Origin: Aporhodopirellula rubra
Lineage (GTDB): Bacteria > Planctomycetota > Planctomycetia > Pirellulales > Pirellulaceae
Length of the DNA stretch: 64,000 nt
Assembly: GCF_014192335.1 (NCBI RefSeq)
Contig: NZ_JACHXU010000015.1
Coordinates: 1 to 64,000 of the forward strand
Direction: 5' to 3'
In this document: positions 42,165-52,112 of the stretch, one piece after another
How positions within the stretch are numbered: the first letter of the stretch is position 1
Layout: each line of letters opens with the position of its first letter
The notes under the pieces: generated by a model
What the model was told of the DNA's origin: nothing
Seen by the model: only the letters and a program-made list of their open reading frames with translations
Databases searched by the model: none
Position numbers and translations under genes: made by a program

Positions 42165-43163
42165 ATGACAGCCCCCGAAGACGAATTCCGACCTCAGACA
42201 CTCCCCGAGCAAATTCGCGGCATCTTGATACGCAGCGGATTCCAACGAAACCGGCGTCTATGGGTCGCGATACTCGGTTGGATGCTGACGGGTCTACTGC
42301 TCGCGTCGCTCGTCTATCTGTGGTTCTATGCCAACTCTGCGGGATGGGTCCCCTCGACGTTAATGGTGGGCAGGACCAGCATGTTGATCTCGCTGTTGAC
42401 ATACATGCTGCAACGCGGCTTCACCTTGGTAGGAATGGTGCACATTGTCCTGTGGTATCTGTGGCGATCCCCACAACCTTCCCTAAAACACTTTTTGATC
42501 GGTTCGATCCTGATAAGCGTTTACTGCTCGACCATGCAATATCAACCGCTCCTCACCACCATTGACCACAACCTTTGGATACGGGCGTTCGCAAACTACC
42601 TGCTCACGATCGCTTGGTTCTTGATGCTGTTTCGTGCGATGTCGGCATGGGGCCGGTTTGAATTGACACCGATCGGCGGTGGGCCACCAACATCAAGCTC
42701 GTTCCGCGGATGGACGCTCGGAGGAATGCTTCTTGCCGCCACTCTCGTCGCTATTACGATCGTGATCAAACGGTGGATCAACAACTACTTCATCGATACC
42801 GATCCGTTCTCCACCGCGGGCTACTCGATATGGATCAACCTCGCTTCCGAGACGGGAGACCTTCTCAATACGCTCGTATTGGTCTACGCAGCCGCTGCGA
42901 TCGCTGCTCGTCGTCACGCCGCCATCCCGATGGCTCTGATAATCGGGTCAGCCATCATTCGCTGGGTAATCTCGCAAATCACTGCTGAGCTGCTGCCGAC
43001 GTTTTATGCACGTCCGGAGTTGTCGGACTACCTATTATCAATCTCTGTCGGCATCTCCACGACGCTCGTCATGCAGTGGGTCGCTTTTAGCGTTTGGACT
43101 TGGGCCGGATACAAACTTCGTGTGGTACCCAAACACGATCTCAGCCCGACGGCGTTGCGTTAA
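42165..43163 (+). CDS. Polytopic membrane protein of unknown function
   Basis: 332 residues. About eight helices, e.g. VAILGWMLTGLLLASLVYLWF, HFLIGSILISVYCSTMQY, GGMLLAATLVAITIVI and AIPMALIIGSAIIRWVISQIT. An N-terminal cytoplasmic stretch (PEDEFRPQTLPEQIRGILIRSG) precedes the first. No family was recognised and no catalytic motif stands out. Its TAA stop overlaps the stop of the convergent glycosyltransferase gene (shared TTAA, 43160-43163), so the two transcripts run into each other. Confidence 0.65.
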   Translation: MTAPEDEFRPQTLPEQIRGILIRSGFQRNRRLWVAILGWMLTGLLLASLVYLWFYANSAGWVPSTLMVGRTSMLISLLTYMLQRGFTLVGMVHIVLWYLWRSPQPSLKHFLIGSILISVYCSTMQYQPLLTTIDHNLWIRAFANYLLTIAWFLMLFRAMSAWGRFELTPIGGGPPTSSSFRGWTLGGMLLAATLVAITIVIKRWINNYFIDTDPFSTAGYSIWINLASETGDLLNTLVLVYAAAAIAARRHAAIPMALIIGSAIIRWVISQITAELLPTFYARPELSDYLLSISVGISTTLVMQWVAFSVWTWAGYKLRVVPKHDLSPTALR

Positions 43164-43978
43164 CCGAACAGCAAGTCTTCCTGTGGCGGATCACCACCGG
43201 TACTCTTGCGATACAAACCGATTTTTTGCAGTGCGAGTAAAGTCACGTAGGTCGGATTTAAATACAGATAGCGACGCCAAAGACGCCCCGGTTCGCGTGT
43301 CAGACGGAACAACCACTCGAGCCCGGCACGTTGCATCCACGGTGGTGCTTGCTCCAGGGCTCCAGCATGGAAAGCGAACGCAGCACCGACCGCAATCAGC
43401 GGCATCGGCAATCGCTCCTTCATCTCGTAAGCGAAGATCTCTTGTCGAGGGCAACCAAGCCCGACAAAACACATCTGGGCACCGCTCGCGATGATTTCTG
43501 CAGCCAGTTCGTCTCGCTCATGCGGAGTGATTTGGCGGAACGCGGACGCCCGCTTGCCAACAATGCGTAGCCCTGCAAAACGTTCACCCAACTTGGCTGC
43601 GAACTGAGACAGCATTTCCTCGGTCGCACCAAAAAGATAGATCGGCACGTCTTGTTTCGACGCCGCTTCACAAAGACGCAGCGTTAGCTCGGGACCGTAA
43701 ACGCGATCGGATAGTTTTTCGCCGGGGAACCGACCACCGTGTAGTGAATTGAGCGCCCAGCGGACGGGTTGGCCATCGGGACAAACCAGATCGAACTGGT
43801 TCAGCCGATACTGATGCTCACGGTCGAGCACGCCCGTCATCACTCCATGCACGGCGAGAGCGGTAACCGCCATCGAACGCTTCTGCTTCGCCGAGTCAAT
43901 GATCCTATCGACCGCGGACTCGTAATCAATCGCGTTAACACCGATACCGAGGATACTGTGTTTGCCGTAATCAAGCAT
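43160..43978 (-). CDS. WecB/TagA/CpsF family glycosyltransferase
   Basis: 272 residues. The GT26 fold is clear: VTALAVHGVMTGVLDREHQ, FDLVCPDGQPVRWALN, SDRVYGPELTLRLCEAA, PIYLFGATEEMLSQFAAKL, and FVGLGCPRQEIFAYEMKERL followed by AVGAAFAFHAGALEQAPPWMQRAGLEWLFRL (given as two motifs: GLGCPRQE and APPWMQRAGLEWLFRL). These enzymes transfer a sugar, often N-acetylmannosaminuronic acid or ManNAc, to a lipid-linked intermediate. It is the last gene of the exopolysaccharide operon and overlaps the deacetylase gene by 8 bases. Confidence 0.9.
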   Translation of the reverse strand: MLDYGKHSILGIGVNAIDYESAVDRIIDSAKQKRSMAVTALAVHGVMTGVLDREHQYRLNQFDLVCPDGQPVRWALNSLHGGRFPGEKLSDRVYGPELTLRLCEAASKQDVPIYLFGATEEMLSQFAAKLGERFAGLRIVGKRASAFRQITPHERDELAAEIIASGAQMCFVGLGCPRQEIFAYEMKERLPMPLIAVGAAFAFHAGALEQAPPWMQRAGLEWLFRLTREPGRLWRRYLYLNPTYVTLLALQKIGLYRKSTGGDPPQEDLLFG

Positions 43979-44960
43979 GACAGGTCGTAGAATAGGGACT
44001 GAGCTGATGGACTTGGTCGAGCATCGTACTGACGGTGAATTGTTGGCTATACATCGACAACGCCCATGTCATGAATTCGAGCTTGGCATCACGTTTCATC
44101 TTCATGCCTGGAAAATACGACATATCAGCGTCGTCCTCGCTCCCCAGAAAATCAGGCGGATGCAACAAGAGCGAGGGCGTTGTGCCGAAAAGACGACATG
44201 CCGTCAACGCCGCCCGAAAATAGGTCTTCGCGACCGTGACACTGTACCCCGCAACAAAAGTGAGATAGCTAAAGTGAATCGGAGTCCGCAACACGGGCAA
44301 GACTGTGACGGGAACCTCCCAAATACTGCCTAAGCCAGAATCGTCGCTTGCGGAGGCATCGGGGCAGGGCAGGGCACGCCGATGAGGCCAATTCGGACTC
44401 CGCATCGCCGCAAAACCTCCGTAGAGTTTCTTGGCTTTCTCTCGCTGCTCGCCTTTCAACTTCGTCCGTGCAAGAAACACCGCTCGCGCGATCGGCGCCA
44501 TCGACGTGGGGAAGATCGATGCGTCGTACTGATACCCAAGCCTACCGAGCACACGAAGAACCTCATCGGGACAACTGAACCCCGGCCCTCGAAATCCCAC
44601 TGGCGTTTGTTTGGTCGAAGCGAAAATGGCGTCATGCGTGACACGAATCTCCGTCTCGATTTCTTCGTCACTCATCGTATGCATCCACGGCAGATGATTG
44701 AGCGAATGATTGGCCGCCTCCCAGTTCGGGAGCGATGCAAACTTAGCGATCGATTCAACATCCTCGTCGCGTTGTAAATCGCGTCCGACCAGGAAAACGG
44801 TCAACGGCAGCCCAAGAGGACCGAGAACGTCAACGATGTTGGAAATCGCCAACGGAAAATAGCTGTCCGAGGACTCCCAATCTTCACGACCGGCGGCACG
44901 AAGGTAGGCCCATTTGTTATCGAGATCGAGCGACAAACTCGCGGGAGGTCGATCACTCAT
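43971..44960 (-). CDS. Polysaccharide deacetylase family protein
   Basis: 329 residues. The NodB-type core begins at SLSLDLDNKWAYL (metal-binding Asp), then ANHSLNHLPWMHTMSDEEIETEI with the two His ligands, and VGFRGPGFSCPDEVLRVLGRLGY. Toward the end SLLLHPPDFLGSEDD has the conserved LH-P region. There is no signal peptide, so it acts in the cytoplasm, probably on a lipid-linked sugar intermediate. A G-rich repeat copy (44361-44378) encodes RRALPCPD inside a variable loop between the core motifs, without breaking the frame. It overlaps the GT4 gene by 4 bases and the WecB/TagA gene by 8. Confidence 0.85.
   Translation of the reverse strand: MSDRPPASLSLDLDNKWAYLRAAGREDWESSDSYFPLAISNIVDVLGPLGLPLTVFLVGRDLQRDEDVESIAKFASLPNWEAANHSLNHLPWMHTMSDEEIETEIRVTHDAIFASTKQTPVGFRGPGFSCPDEVLRVLGRLGYQYDASIFPTSMAPIARAVFLARTKLKGEQREKAKKLYGGFAAMRSPNWPHRRALPCPDASASDDSGLGSIWEVPVTVLPVLRTPIHFSYLTFVAGYSVTVAKTYFRAALTACRLFGTTPSLLLHPPDFLGSEDDADMSYFPGMKMKRDAKLEFMTWALSMYSQQFTVSTMLDQVHQLSPYSTTCHA
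44361..44378 (+). repeat. G-rich repeat copy inside the deacetylase gene
   Basis: GGGGCAGGGCAGGGCACG, matching 15 of 18 consensus bases, antisense to the gene. It codes for a loop segment in frame. Confidence 0.75.
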
Positions 44961-46351
44961 ACTGAAGTGCCTGGGCGTGACGAATCGTTCAAATTCAAGA
45001 CCGACTGAATCGCTTGGATCGCACCGGAAGCACTCCGCTCAGGCGTGTACTTCGAAGCAGTCTGGACGGCGTGATCACGCATCGCCTCGATCTGCTCGCT
45101 ACCCAATGAAAGATAACTACGCAACACCTCGCTAAGATGCGATACCGACTGCCCCGACGGCGAGTCACAACTCCGGTGCAGAGGATCGTACTGCCAACCG
45201 TTGAGACGATCCTCCACCATCGACGTCACCGCCTGCGCATAAACACTCCCGATGACCGGCAATCCCGCATGCATCGCCTCATTGACGACTAGCAACCATT
45301 CATCGGCTAGCGTCGGTGCGACTAACGCTCCATGCTCTATCATTAGTGATGGAAGTTCCGCTGCGGGGCGATTGCCGAGCACGTTAATTTTGAGACGACT
45401 GTCGGGAGCCTGGTGATCCGCGATCGAGTCCCCCGACGCGAGTACATCGATCGATGAACGCAACGGCCCGTCTCCCACCAGCGTGAGTTCCAGTTTCTCA
45501 TCGTGCCGGGCGCAGAATTCACTCAATTGATCGATCATCGGCAAAACGCCTTTTCGATCGCTCAGTTGCCCGATACAGAGCAGACGCCGACGCACCTGCG
45601 ATTCATCACGCACGGGCATTTCGTCAAAAACGTTCCGATCGTCGGCGGCGTAGGGCAGGTGAAACAACTGCTCCTCACGGGCACCGAGCGAAAGCAGGTA
45701 TCGTCGACAGGAAGGACCGTTGTAGGTAATCGCATCCGCCTTCGAAATAAGATATCTGCGAACGCGTTGCCGTAGCCAACCGCGACCCTGCTCGGTGTGT
45801 TCACTCATGAATGTCGCCAACACCAACTTCGCGCCACTGCGATGACAATAGCGGGCGGCGGCGAGTGACCGGGCCCCGAGTTCGTGAGAAAACACGACAT
45901 CGGGACGCAAGGATCTTAAACGACCGAGGGTGTCGTAGGGAACGTGGACGTAGAGCGGGTCCTCAAACCCGGCATCGCGATGCCGCCACCGACGACGAAT
46001 GGTTACCGCTTTCTGCACCTCGACATCGAGCCCCGTCCAATCGGGACGAAAATCCCGATTCGGCTCAATCGGCGTGCTCAGCAACACCTTGAACTCCCGC
46101 AACGACCGCGTGATTTCCTGGAGCACCCGAACCTGATACAGAGGAATGTAGTGCGTCAAAAACACGACACGGGCGTCGACACAACTGGTCGGCGGGTGGT
46201 GTTCAATCTTGGTTGCACTCGTATTCACAACCCTATCATAACTGGGGGCGAATCGCCCGACGACGCGAGAATCGCAACAACCCTCGTCTGCGTGCCGAGA
46301 CGAGGGATCACGGGACGCCGAAGCAGCGTTTTGAGAACAATACTCTGGCAT
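44957..46351 (-). CDS. GT4-type glycosyltransferase
   Basis: 464 residues from ATG 46351. The family part starts near VVFLTHYIPLYQVRVLQEI and shows DVVFSHELGARSLAAARY, a LLCIGQLSDRKGVLPMIDQL acceptor/donor hinge, LTLVGDGPLRSSI, and EHGALVAPTLADEWLLVVNEAMHAGLPVIGS, the E-x7-E donor-site region typical of GT4 (given here as LADEWLLVVNEAMHAGLPV). The open frame continues to GTG 46453, and GTG 46228 would remove a poorly conserved 41-residue leader, so the start is uncertain. It overlaps the deacetylase gene by 4 bases. It adds a hexose or similar sugar to the exopolysaccharide repeat unit; the sugar is unknown. Confidence 0.85.
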   Translation of the reverse strand: MPEYCSQNAASASRDPSSRHADEGCCDSRVVGRFAPSYDRVVNTSATKIEHHPPTSCVDARVVFLTHYIPLYQVRVLQEITRSLREFKVLLSTPIEPNRDFRPDWTGLDVEVQKAVTIRRRWRHRDAGFEDPLYVHVPYDTLGRLRSLRPDVVFSHELGARSLAAARYCHRSGAKLVLATFMSEHTEQGRGWLRQRVRRYLISKADAITYNGPSCRRYLLSLGAREEQLFHLPYAADDRNVFDEMPVRDESQVRRRLLCIGQLSDRKGVLPMIDQLSEFCARHDEKLELTLVGDGPLRSSIDVLASGDSIADHQAPDSRLKINVLGNRPAAELPSLMIEHGALVAPTLADEWLLVVNEAMHAGLPVIGSVYAQAVTSMVEDRLNGWQYDPLHRSCDSPSGQSVSHLSEVLRSYLSLGSEQIEAMRDHAVQTASKYTPERSASGAIQAIQSVLNLNDSSRPGTSV

Positions 46352-46467
46352 TGCGTCTTTGACATACCCAGAACGCTGCACGTCAACCTGAAAAGACGAC
46401 GGTGGTGTTGAAGTTGAGAGGGCGTTTTTTTTCAACACGACGATTCGCAACACATTTGGGGTACATA

Positions 46468-47874
46468 TTATTCACCGCCCCGTCCGGTAACGGGAACGAT
46501 CACCGTTCGAGCAATCAGTTGCAGATCTCTGAAAAATCCCAACCGATCGATGTATTGCAAGTCCATTCGCATCCAATCGTCAAAGCTCTCAGCCTTTGAC
46601 TTGTCGATCTGCCAAATGCAGGTCAATCCTGGGCGGACATCCAAACGGCGTCGATGCCATCGTTCACACGCTCGACTCTCATGCCAGGGCAGAGGCCGAG
46701 GGCCAACGAGGGACATATCACCCTTAAGTACATTAATCAGTTGCGGCAGTTCATCCAGGCAAGTTGCTCGCAAAAAGTGCCCTACTTTGGTGACGCGAGG
46801 GTCTCTACTGATTTTGAAGGCTGGACCGTCTCGATGACTCGATGCCCGCAGCGCCGCCTGCGCTTTCTCAGCGTCAACGACCATCGTTCGCAGTTTGAAG
46901 ATCGTAAACGGTCGACCGTATCGGCCTTCGCGAGTTTGACAGAACAAGGCCGGCCCGCCGTCGCTCCATTTAATCACGGCCATCGCTAGAACAATAAACG
47001 GACCGGTTAAGACCAATCCAACACTGGCCCCAACCACGTCGACGACTCGTTTGGCAACACGCGATGCCCAAGGCCAGTGGTGCGTCGAATCTTCGCTGGC
47101 GATGCTCACGCGGGTTTCGGCACTGACGTCGGCCGGCGACACAGCAGCACCTGAGACGGCGTCGCGGGGCATGGAGGTAAACGGGCGATTGGTTTGTTTT
47201 ACCGATCCGGTTGCTTCCCCAGGTACATGAACAGGAACGCTGCCCGCCACGTCAACCTGGACGCTTGGCTTCTCGAGCACCGCCGTCGTCACGTCCATCA
47301 TCCCCGACGGACGTCGGACCCAATCACCCTGATCGCTGTCGTCACGACGCCGACCTTCGGATACTACCTTTTCGTCCTCTTGATCGCCGAAGCCTTCGGG
47401 ATCATAAACCTGCAGGCTCAACTTCACATCGAGCCCCGCGCCGACAAACAAGAGCGTCATTCGATCGAGGACGGCGCGGCCCCCCATTTCCGGCGTATCG
47501 ACCAGCAACACTCCGTAACGCGTCGATGAAAGCACGCCTTTCTCATCCGTCATCCGCAAATTTCGATGCATCAAATCGACGAGCTTGCGTGATTGCTTCT
47601 TAACGAGTGACGGAGTGGCCCCTTTTTTGTTCTTCTCTGAAATCGCGTCTGGATTGCCCTTGGTCGCCTTGTTCATCGCAACGATAGAAACCAACTCAAT
47701 GGTGAGCACGCAAAACGGAATCGAGCGACGGGTCGATCGGACTCGCTCTCTCGCGATCTCACGATCAAACTGTCGTGGCGACAGCAACAGGGCGCGGCGG
47801 CTCCCTAGAGCGGATGCAGTCGGCCATGCCAACCAGCCGCGATCGCGGGCTCTTCGTTTGAGAAATGGAAACAC
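46468..47874 (-). CDS. Exopolysaccharide sugar transferase with N-terminal degenerate GGDEF-like domain
   Basis: 468 residues from GTG 47874. Residues about 35-165 resemble a GGDEF fold without its signature: [58 protein letters not shown] (given in part), and [11 protein letters not shown]. The catalytic GGDEF loop is absent. A linker follows, then the bacterial sugar transferase domain: one membrane segment ([20 protein letters not shown]), [49 protein letters not shown] (as CLDELPQL and [10 protein letters not shown]) and [10 protein letters not shown]. It starts the repeat unit by placing a sugar-phosphate on undecaprenyl phosphate. The front domain may sense or bind a nucleotide or a partner. 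Confidence 0.87.
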   Translation of the reverse strand: MFPFLKRRARDRGWLAWPTASALGSRRALLLSPRQFDREIARERVRSTRRSIPFCVLTIELVSIVAMNKATKGNPDAISEKNKKGATPSLVKKQSRKLVDLMHRNLRMTDEKGVLSSTRYGVLLVDTPEMGGRAVLDRMTLLFVGAGLDVKLSLQVYDPEGFGDQEDEKVVSEGRRRDDSDQGDWVRRPSGMMDVTTAVLEKPSVQVDVAGSVPVHVPGEATGSVKQTNRPFTSMPRDAVSGAAVSPADVSAETRVSIASEDSTHHWPWASRVAKRVVDVVGASVGLVLTGPFIVLAMAVIKWSDGGPALFCQTREGRYGRPFTIFKLRTMVVDAEKAQAALRASSHRDGPAFKISRDPRVTKVGHFLRATCLDELPQLINVLKGDMSLVGPRPLPWHESRACERWHRRRLDVRPGLTCIWQIDKSKAESFDDWMRMDLQYIDRLGFFRDLQLIARTVIVPVTGRGGE

Positions 47875-47976
47875 GGTGTCGTCCTAGGTGATAACTAACT
47901 TACAATACGGGGCGTGCGACGAACCGGGAGGATAACTTTGCATCCCGAACATCACCGCCAACGATCCGTCGCAACA

Positions 47977-49761
47977 TCAGCGAGGAATCGAGATAGACGA
48001 GCCCGTTCCCGAACCGGGTAACGAAACGATCTGAGTGCTGGTGCGTTCTCGCTCCACGTCTTCTTCCATAACATGACCGTCGACTGAATCAATATCTCCA
48101 TCAGGGTCAATGGAACTTTCGTCCTTGAGGTCATTGTCGGAATCAGAATCAATTTCATCTCGAACTTGAGACTCGATACGGGATGATCTTGGGTCAACAG
48201 GAGAATCCCGAAGAATCGCTTGCAGTAAACCAAGCGACAGTCCGAGCATTGCACCGACGATCGATAATAAACCTCTCATCGGACCAGACTTCTTCAGATT
48301 CAACGTTGCGGCTTGAATGACGCTCACGTCTGACATCTGACTTTTGTCTAACTCAGTGTTTACGCGTGCTTCTTCGAGCGATCGCGCATGGTCTCGAAAA
48401 GTTTCTTCTGCGAGTTCCGCTTCCCATGTTAATTGGGCCATCGTCGTCACATCGCTATTGAGGCGTCGAAGGTCCGACTGCGTTGCCACCAAGCGTTCCG
48501 CAATCGAATCTCGACGGCTTTCTAAACCAACCGCTTTCGCCCGAACGGTTTGGAATTGTGTCTCGAGTTCCTGATAGACCGGGTTGATCGCTTCGCGAGT
48601 TTCTTGACGTTCTTCACGCTCGCTACCGGCCAATCGCTCGCTCTGGTCCATTTTGGACCTGATGCGTTTGTATCGCGGGTGGGAGGGGCTCAGCCGTGCG
48701 AGTTCATCTCCGTCTTGAACCTGCACATCGTATAACTGACTGCGCATCTGATCGCCGGCCGCGTTGGCAATCCCAAGCGTGACCTCAACCGGAACCCATT
48801 GGTCAGTCGTGGCGAGTTGCCGACGGAGTTCTTCGGCTTGGCTAATTGCTTCGGCCAGTTCGCTGTCCGCGGTACTCAGCTTCATTTCCAAATCGATGAT
48901 GCGTTCACTCAGCGTGCGTTCGGCCGACTCAGCGCTGATCCATCCCATCTCGTTGCGAGTCTCTTGCAATTTCTTGCGTGCAGCGATGGCGAGCCTTCGA
49001 CTCTCAGAGGCCTGAACATCAAAGAACGACTCTGACCCTTTTACCTGATGCGCTTCGACGTGGAAGCTGCCGAACTCATCCATCACCGCTTGAACGATCG
49101 ATTGCACCAACACGGGATCATCTTCTTTGCCCGCAACCGCGACCGTGTAACCGTTCTTGGCCACCTCGACATCAATTGCCTTTGTGACCGTCTTGATCGC
49201 CCTTTCACGCTCAATCTGAGCAGCATATTCTTCTGGGGTCATATCCCCTGCGGTTTTGCCGCCACGATTCGGAAGCCAGCTCACCCATTTGCTGTCCGAC
49301 TCCAGAAACGCCGTCGTCTGCTCAACGGCCCGCTCGATCCAATTGCGAGGCTGGTTAATCTTGTCGACGCCGACTCGCTCGACGGCGCGTTCAGCAATTT
49401 CGCGACTGCTGATCATCTCACCGATGCTGACGACCTCGGCAGTGCGACTCTCTTGCATCGAAACCGAATTCGTCGTCTTGGTCGTTGGATCGCCGCCCAT
49501 CGCGCCACGCCCCAAGCGGACGTACATCATCCCCTCGCTGCGATACTGGTTCGGCCAAACGATCAACAAGGCGATGACTGCAGCAGTCACCAAAACGGTC
49601 GTGAAGAAAACGGATGGCAGACGTCGACCGATCGATCGCAAGACATCACCGGGTGTCACCATCGCCCACGATTCGGCCGTCGAAGCCCCATTCCAGCCCG
49701 CCGATTGCTCCGATTTCGATAGTGAACGCTTGGCACCGGGACCGGGTTTTGGTCGTGTCAT
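47977..49761 (-). CDS. Wzz/GNVR-type polysaccharide chain-length protein
   Basis: 594 residues. Two membrane helices frame a long periplasmic coiled-coil region: the first at about 48-70 (SVFFTTVLVTAAVIALLIVW), the second near 505-525 (GLLSIVGAMLGLSLGLLQAIL) preceded by LKKSGPMR, the proline/glycine end motif of Wzz-type co-polymerases. Between them are heptad-rich stretches (RLAIAARKKLQETRNEMG, TADSELAEAISQAEELRRQL). The C-terminal tail of about 65 residues is acidic and low in complexity (SDSDNDLKDESSIDPDGD). No Walker kinase domain is attached. It is the first gene of the minus-strand exopolysaccharide operon and sets or assists polymer length and export. Confidence 0.88.
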   Translation of the reverse strand: MTRPKPGPGAKRSLSKSEQSAGWNGASTAESWAMVTPGDVLRSIGRRLPSVFFTTVLVTAAVIALLIVWPNQYRSEGMMYVRLGRGAMGGDPTTKTTNSVSMQESRTAEVVSIGEMISSREIAERAVERVGVDKINQPRNWIERAVEQTTAFLESDSKWVSWLPNRGGKTAGDMTPEEYAAQIERERAIKTVTKAIDVEVAKNGYTVAVAGKEDDPVLVQSIVQAVMDEFGSFHVEAHQVKGSESFFDVQASESRRLAIAARKKLQETRNEMGWISAESAERTLSERIIDLEMKLSTADSELAEAISQAEELRRQLATTDQWVPVEVTLGIANAAGDQMRSQLYDVQVQDGDELARLSPSHPRYKRIRSKMDQSERLAGSEREERQETREAINPVYQELETQFQTVRAKAVGLESRRDSIAERLVATQSDLRRLNSDVTTMAQLTWEAELAEETFRDHARSLEEARVNTELDKSQMSDVSVIQAATLNLKKSGPMRGLLSIVGAMLGLSLGLLQAILRDSPVDPRSSRIESQVRDEIDSDSDNDLKDESSIDPDGDIDSVDGHVMEEDVERERTSTQIVSLPGSGTGSSISIPR

Positions 49762-50481
49762 GGATCTCGCCTAAATGGAAGGTTTCAGATTCGTCAAACG
49801 AGCGTCTGAGGCCGTAAAACCCAAGCCTTTCTTCTTCGCGGCGAAACTTCCCTATCTCTTGTGACCGCCAAAGTCCGCAGGCTTAAGATCTACGTTTTAG
49901 TTGGTGAACAGATTTTTGTGGGGTGGATTTTTGAAAAAATTGGGTAAAGACCCTCAAAATCGCCATCGCTCCGCTTTTGGTGAGAATCCGTCCCAAACGG
50001 AATCGTCATAATCGCTCCATCTCACCCCCCCCAAAAGGGAAGCTTCTTTGCATAGAACCTCCCCCGCAAACGCCTTTGCGGGAAATGAACCAACCCATAC
50101 CCACACCTCCTAACTGTTATAACCTCTCAGCCAGCAGAGACAGCACCAAGCGGCCCACAAGAGGGGCGATTTTTAAGCATTTCCGTCAACCAGAGCGAAC
50201 GACCGCTACCTCGCGATCGACATTCACCCCGCGATAATGACCGCTCACCCCGATTCGGCGATCGCACTGATCGCCAATTCATTTTGAGATCGCCATACCG
50301 AATGGAAAGTGACGAAATCCCGCCTCTATGCCAAATCGGGGCAGGGCAGGGCGGTAATCGGGGCTGGATGCTTGCCTACTCATCGACGCCGCCGATCCCC
50401 ACAAACGCTGGCGTTCATATCCGCTTGGCGATATAAACCCCGAACCAATCTCAACCTCCCTCGAGAACGAATCGCCTCTCA
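49762..50481. other. Divergent intergenic region of 720 bases
   Basis: It separates the exopolysaccharide operon from the methyltransferase-thymidylate synthase genes and should hold the promoters of both. Apart from a G-rich repeat at 50338-50355 no gene or known motif was found; a stretch near 49905-49955 is rich in T and G. Confidence 0.55.
50338..50355 (+). repeat. G-rich repeat copy (perfect consensus)
   Basis: GGGGCAGGGCAGGGCGGT, followed by TAATCGGGG, so that four G-runs of three or more occur within 27 bases. It lies in the divergent intergenic region, not in a gene. Confidence 0.85.
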
Positions 50482-51222
50482 ATGTTGCCCCGTGTCTGCG
50501 AACCTCCGCCGGTCGACCCCAAACTCGAAGCCGACGCCTACCGTGAAATGGATCACGAGGAGGTGAACCGACGATTCGTCCTGGATTTGCTCGAATCCGG
50601 CCCCGTTGGCCCACGCGTCATCGACCTGGGTTGCGGCCCCGCTTTGATTCCGATCGCACTTTGCGAACTCGCCGAACAGGTTGCCAATGGAAACCTTGAC
50701 TGCGCTGACCACGGATCCGATCTGAGCAACCTGGAAGTGATGGGAGTGGATCAGTGCATCGAAATGCTAGAACTCGCACGCGTCGAATTGGAGTTTTCAG
50801 GCCGGGTGGGACAGATTCAACTCGAACAAGTTGATCTGAACGACCTCGACGCTCTGCAAAGCGAACTCGCTGAGACGGTGATCAGCAACACGGTGCTCCA
50901 CCATCTCGATAACCCAACCAATGCAATGCGTCTCGCCGTAAAGACGCTCCGACCAGGCGGACGGCTATTCATTCGAGACCTTTGCCGACCTGAATCAGAC
51001 GAGGAAGTCGAGCGGTTGGTGGATCTTCACGGTGGCCCCTCGACCGACGCGGAATCACCAGTCGGCCCGCGGCAGTTGCTTCGCCAGTCTCTTCATGCGG
51101 CACTGACGCTGAGCGAAATTCAAGAGATCCTGAAATCGCTCGGCATCGAAACCGACCGAGTCAAAATGACCAGTGATCGACACTGGACCTTGGATTGCAC
51201 TCGGCCTGAGATTGAGAACTAA
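50482..51222 (+). CDS. Class I SAM-dependent methyltransferase
   Basis: 246 residues. The SAM site is [21 protein letters not shown] (motif I) near residue 47. [18 protein letters not shown] is the acidic strand end, [10 protein letters not shown] the third motif, [18 protein letters not shown] motif IV, and [15 protein letters not shown] the next strand. This is the methyltransferase 11/UbiE-like group, which methylates small molecules. The substrate is not known. It is followed after 71 bases by thymidylate synthase in the same direction. Confidence 0.88.
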   Translation: MLPRVCEPPPVDPKLEADAYREMDHEEVNRRFVLDLLESGPVGPRVIDLGCGPALIPIALCELAEQVANGNLDCADHGSDLSNLEVMGVDQCIEMLELARVELEFSGRVGQIQLEQVDLNDLDALQSELAETVISNTVLHHLDNPTNAMRLAVKTLRPGGRLFIRDLCRPESDEEVERLVDLHGGPSTDAESPVGPRQLLRQSLHAALTLSEIQEILKSLGIETDRVKMTSDRHWTLDCTRPEIEN

Positions 51223-51293
51223 CGCCGGCTTCAAACTTCATTCATTGCACGCGTCCTACTGAACGCATCGAACGCCATCAAAGAACCCGATAC

Positions 51294-52094
51294 ATGCACG
51301 GATACCTAGAACTCCTCGACGAAGTTCTCCATCAAGGACTCGACCGCGACGATCGCACCGGAGTCGGCACCCGCAGCCTCTTCGGCAGACAAATGCGGTT
51401 TGATTTAGCCGACGGCTTTCCGCTGCTGACGACGAAAAAACTTCACGTTCGCTCGATCATCTACGAACTGCTTTGGTTCCTTCGTGGCGAAACCAACATC
51501 CGTTGGCTAAAGGAGAATGGCGTTTCGATTTGGGACGAGTGGGCCGACGACGACGGCGAACTCGGACCGGTCTACGGTCAACAATGGCGAAGCTGGCCGG
51601 CGCGAGAAAGCGACGGCGGGGTGATCGACCAAATCTCGTGGGTGGAAAACGAAATCCGCACCAATCCAAAATCACGGCGTCTAATCGTCTCGGCGTGGAA
51701 CGTTGCCGACGTACCGCACATGGCTTTGCCTCCTTGCCATCTGCTGTTTCAGTTTTATGTCGCCAACGGCCGTCTGTCGTGCCAACTATATCAACGTAGC
51801 GCCGACCTCTTCCTCGGTGTCCCGTTCAACATCGCCAGCTACGCGTTACTGACATCGATGATGGCAAAAGTAACCGGGCTCGAACCGGGCGAATTCGTTC
51901 ACACCCTCGGCGACGTGCACCTGTACTCCAACCACTACGCACAGGCTCGTGAGCAACTCACGCGGACGCCTCGCCCTCTGCCGAAAATGACTATCAAACG
52001 AGAAGTCACTTCGATGAGCGATTTCCGGTTCGACGATTTCGAACTCGCGGACTATGACCCGCACCCACACATCAAGGCGCCGGTTGCGGTTTGA
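51294..52094 (+). CDS. thyA: Thymidylate synthase
   Basis: 266 residues, the usual length. It converts dUMP and methylene-tetrahydrofolate to dTMP and dihydrofolate. Visible are the phosphate-binding Arg in [54 protein letters not shown], the catalytic Cys148 in [38 protein letters not shown] (shown as [15 protein letters not shown]) and [14 protein letters not shown]. All key residues are present. The gene probably shares a transcript with the methyltransferase upstream. Confidence 0.97.
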   Translation: MHGYLELLDEVLHQGLDRDDRTGVGTRSLFGRQMRFDLADGFPLLTTKKLHVRSIIYELLWFLRGETNIRWLKENGVSIWDEWADDDGELGPVYGQQWRSWPARESDGGVIDQISWVENEIRTNPKSRRLIVSAWNVADVPHMALPPCHLLFQFYVANGRLSCQLYQRSADLFLGVPFNIASYALLTSMMAKVTGLEPGEFVHTLGDVHLYSNHYAQAREQLTRTPRPLPKMTIKREVTSMSDFRFDDFELADYDPHPHIKAPVAV

Positions 52095-52112
52095 GCAAAA
52101 CAGATCGCCCGA

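Noticed and set aside
41885..42565. 226-codon frame across the ends of two membrane-protein genes
   Set aside because: Out of frame with both supported genes and rich in Arg/Ser/His, as expected for a shadow frame.
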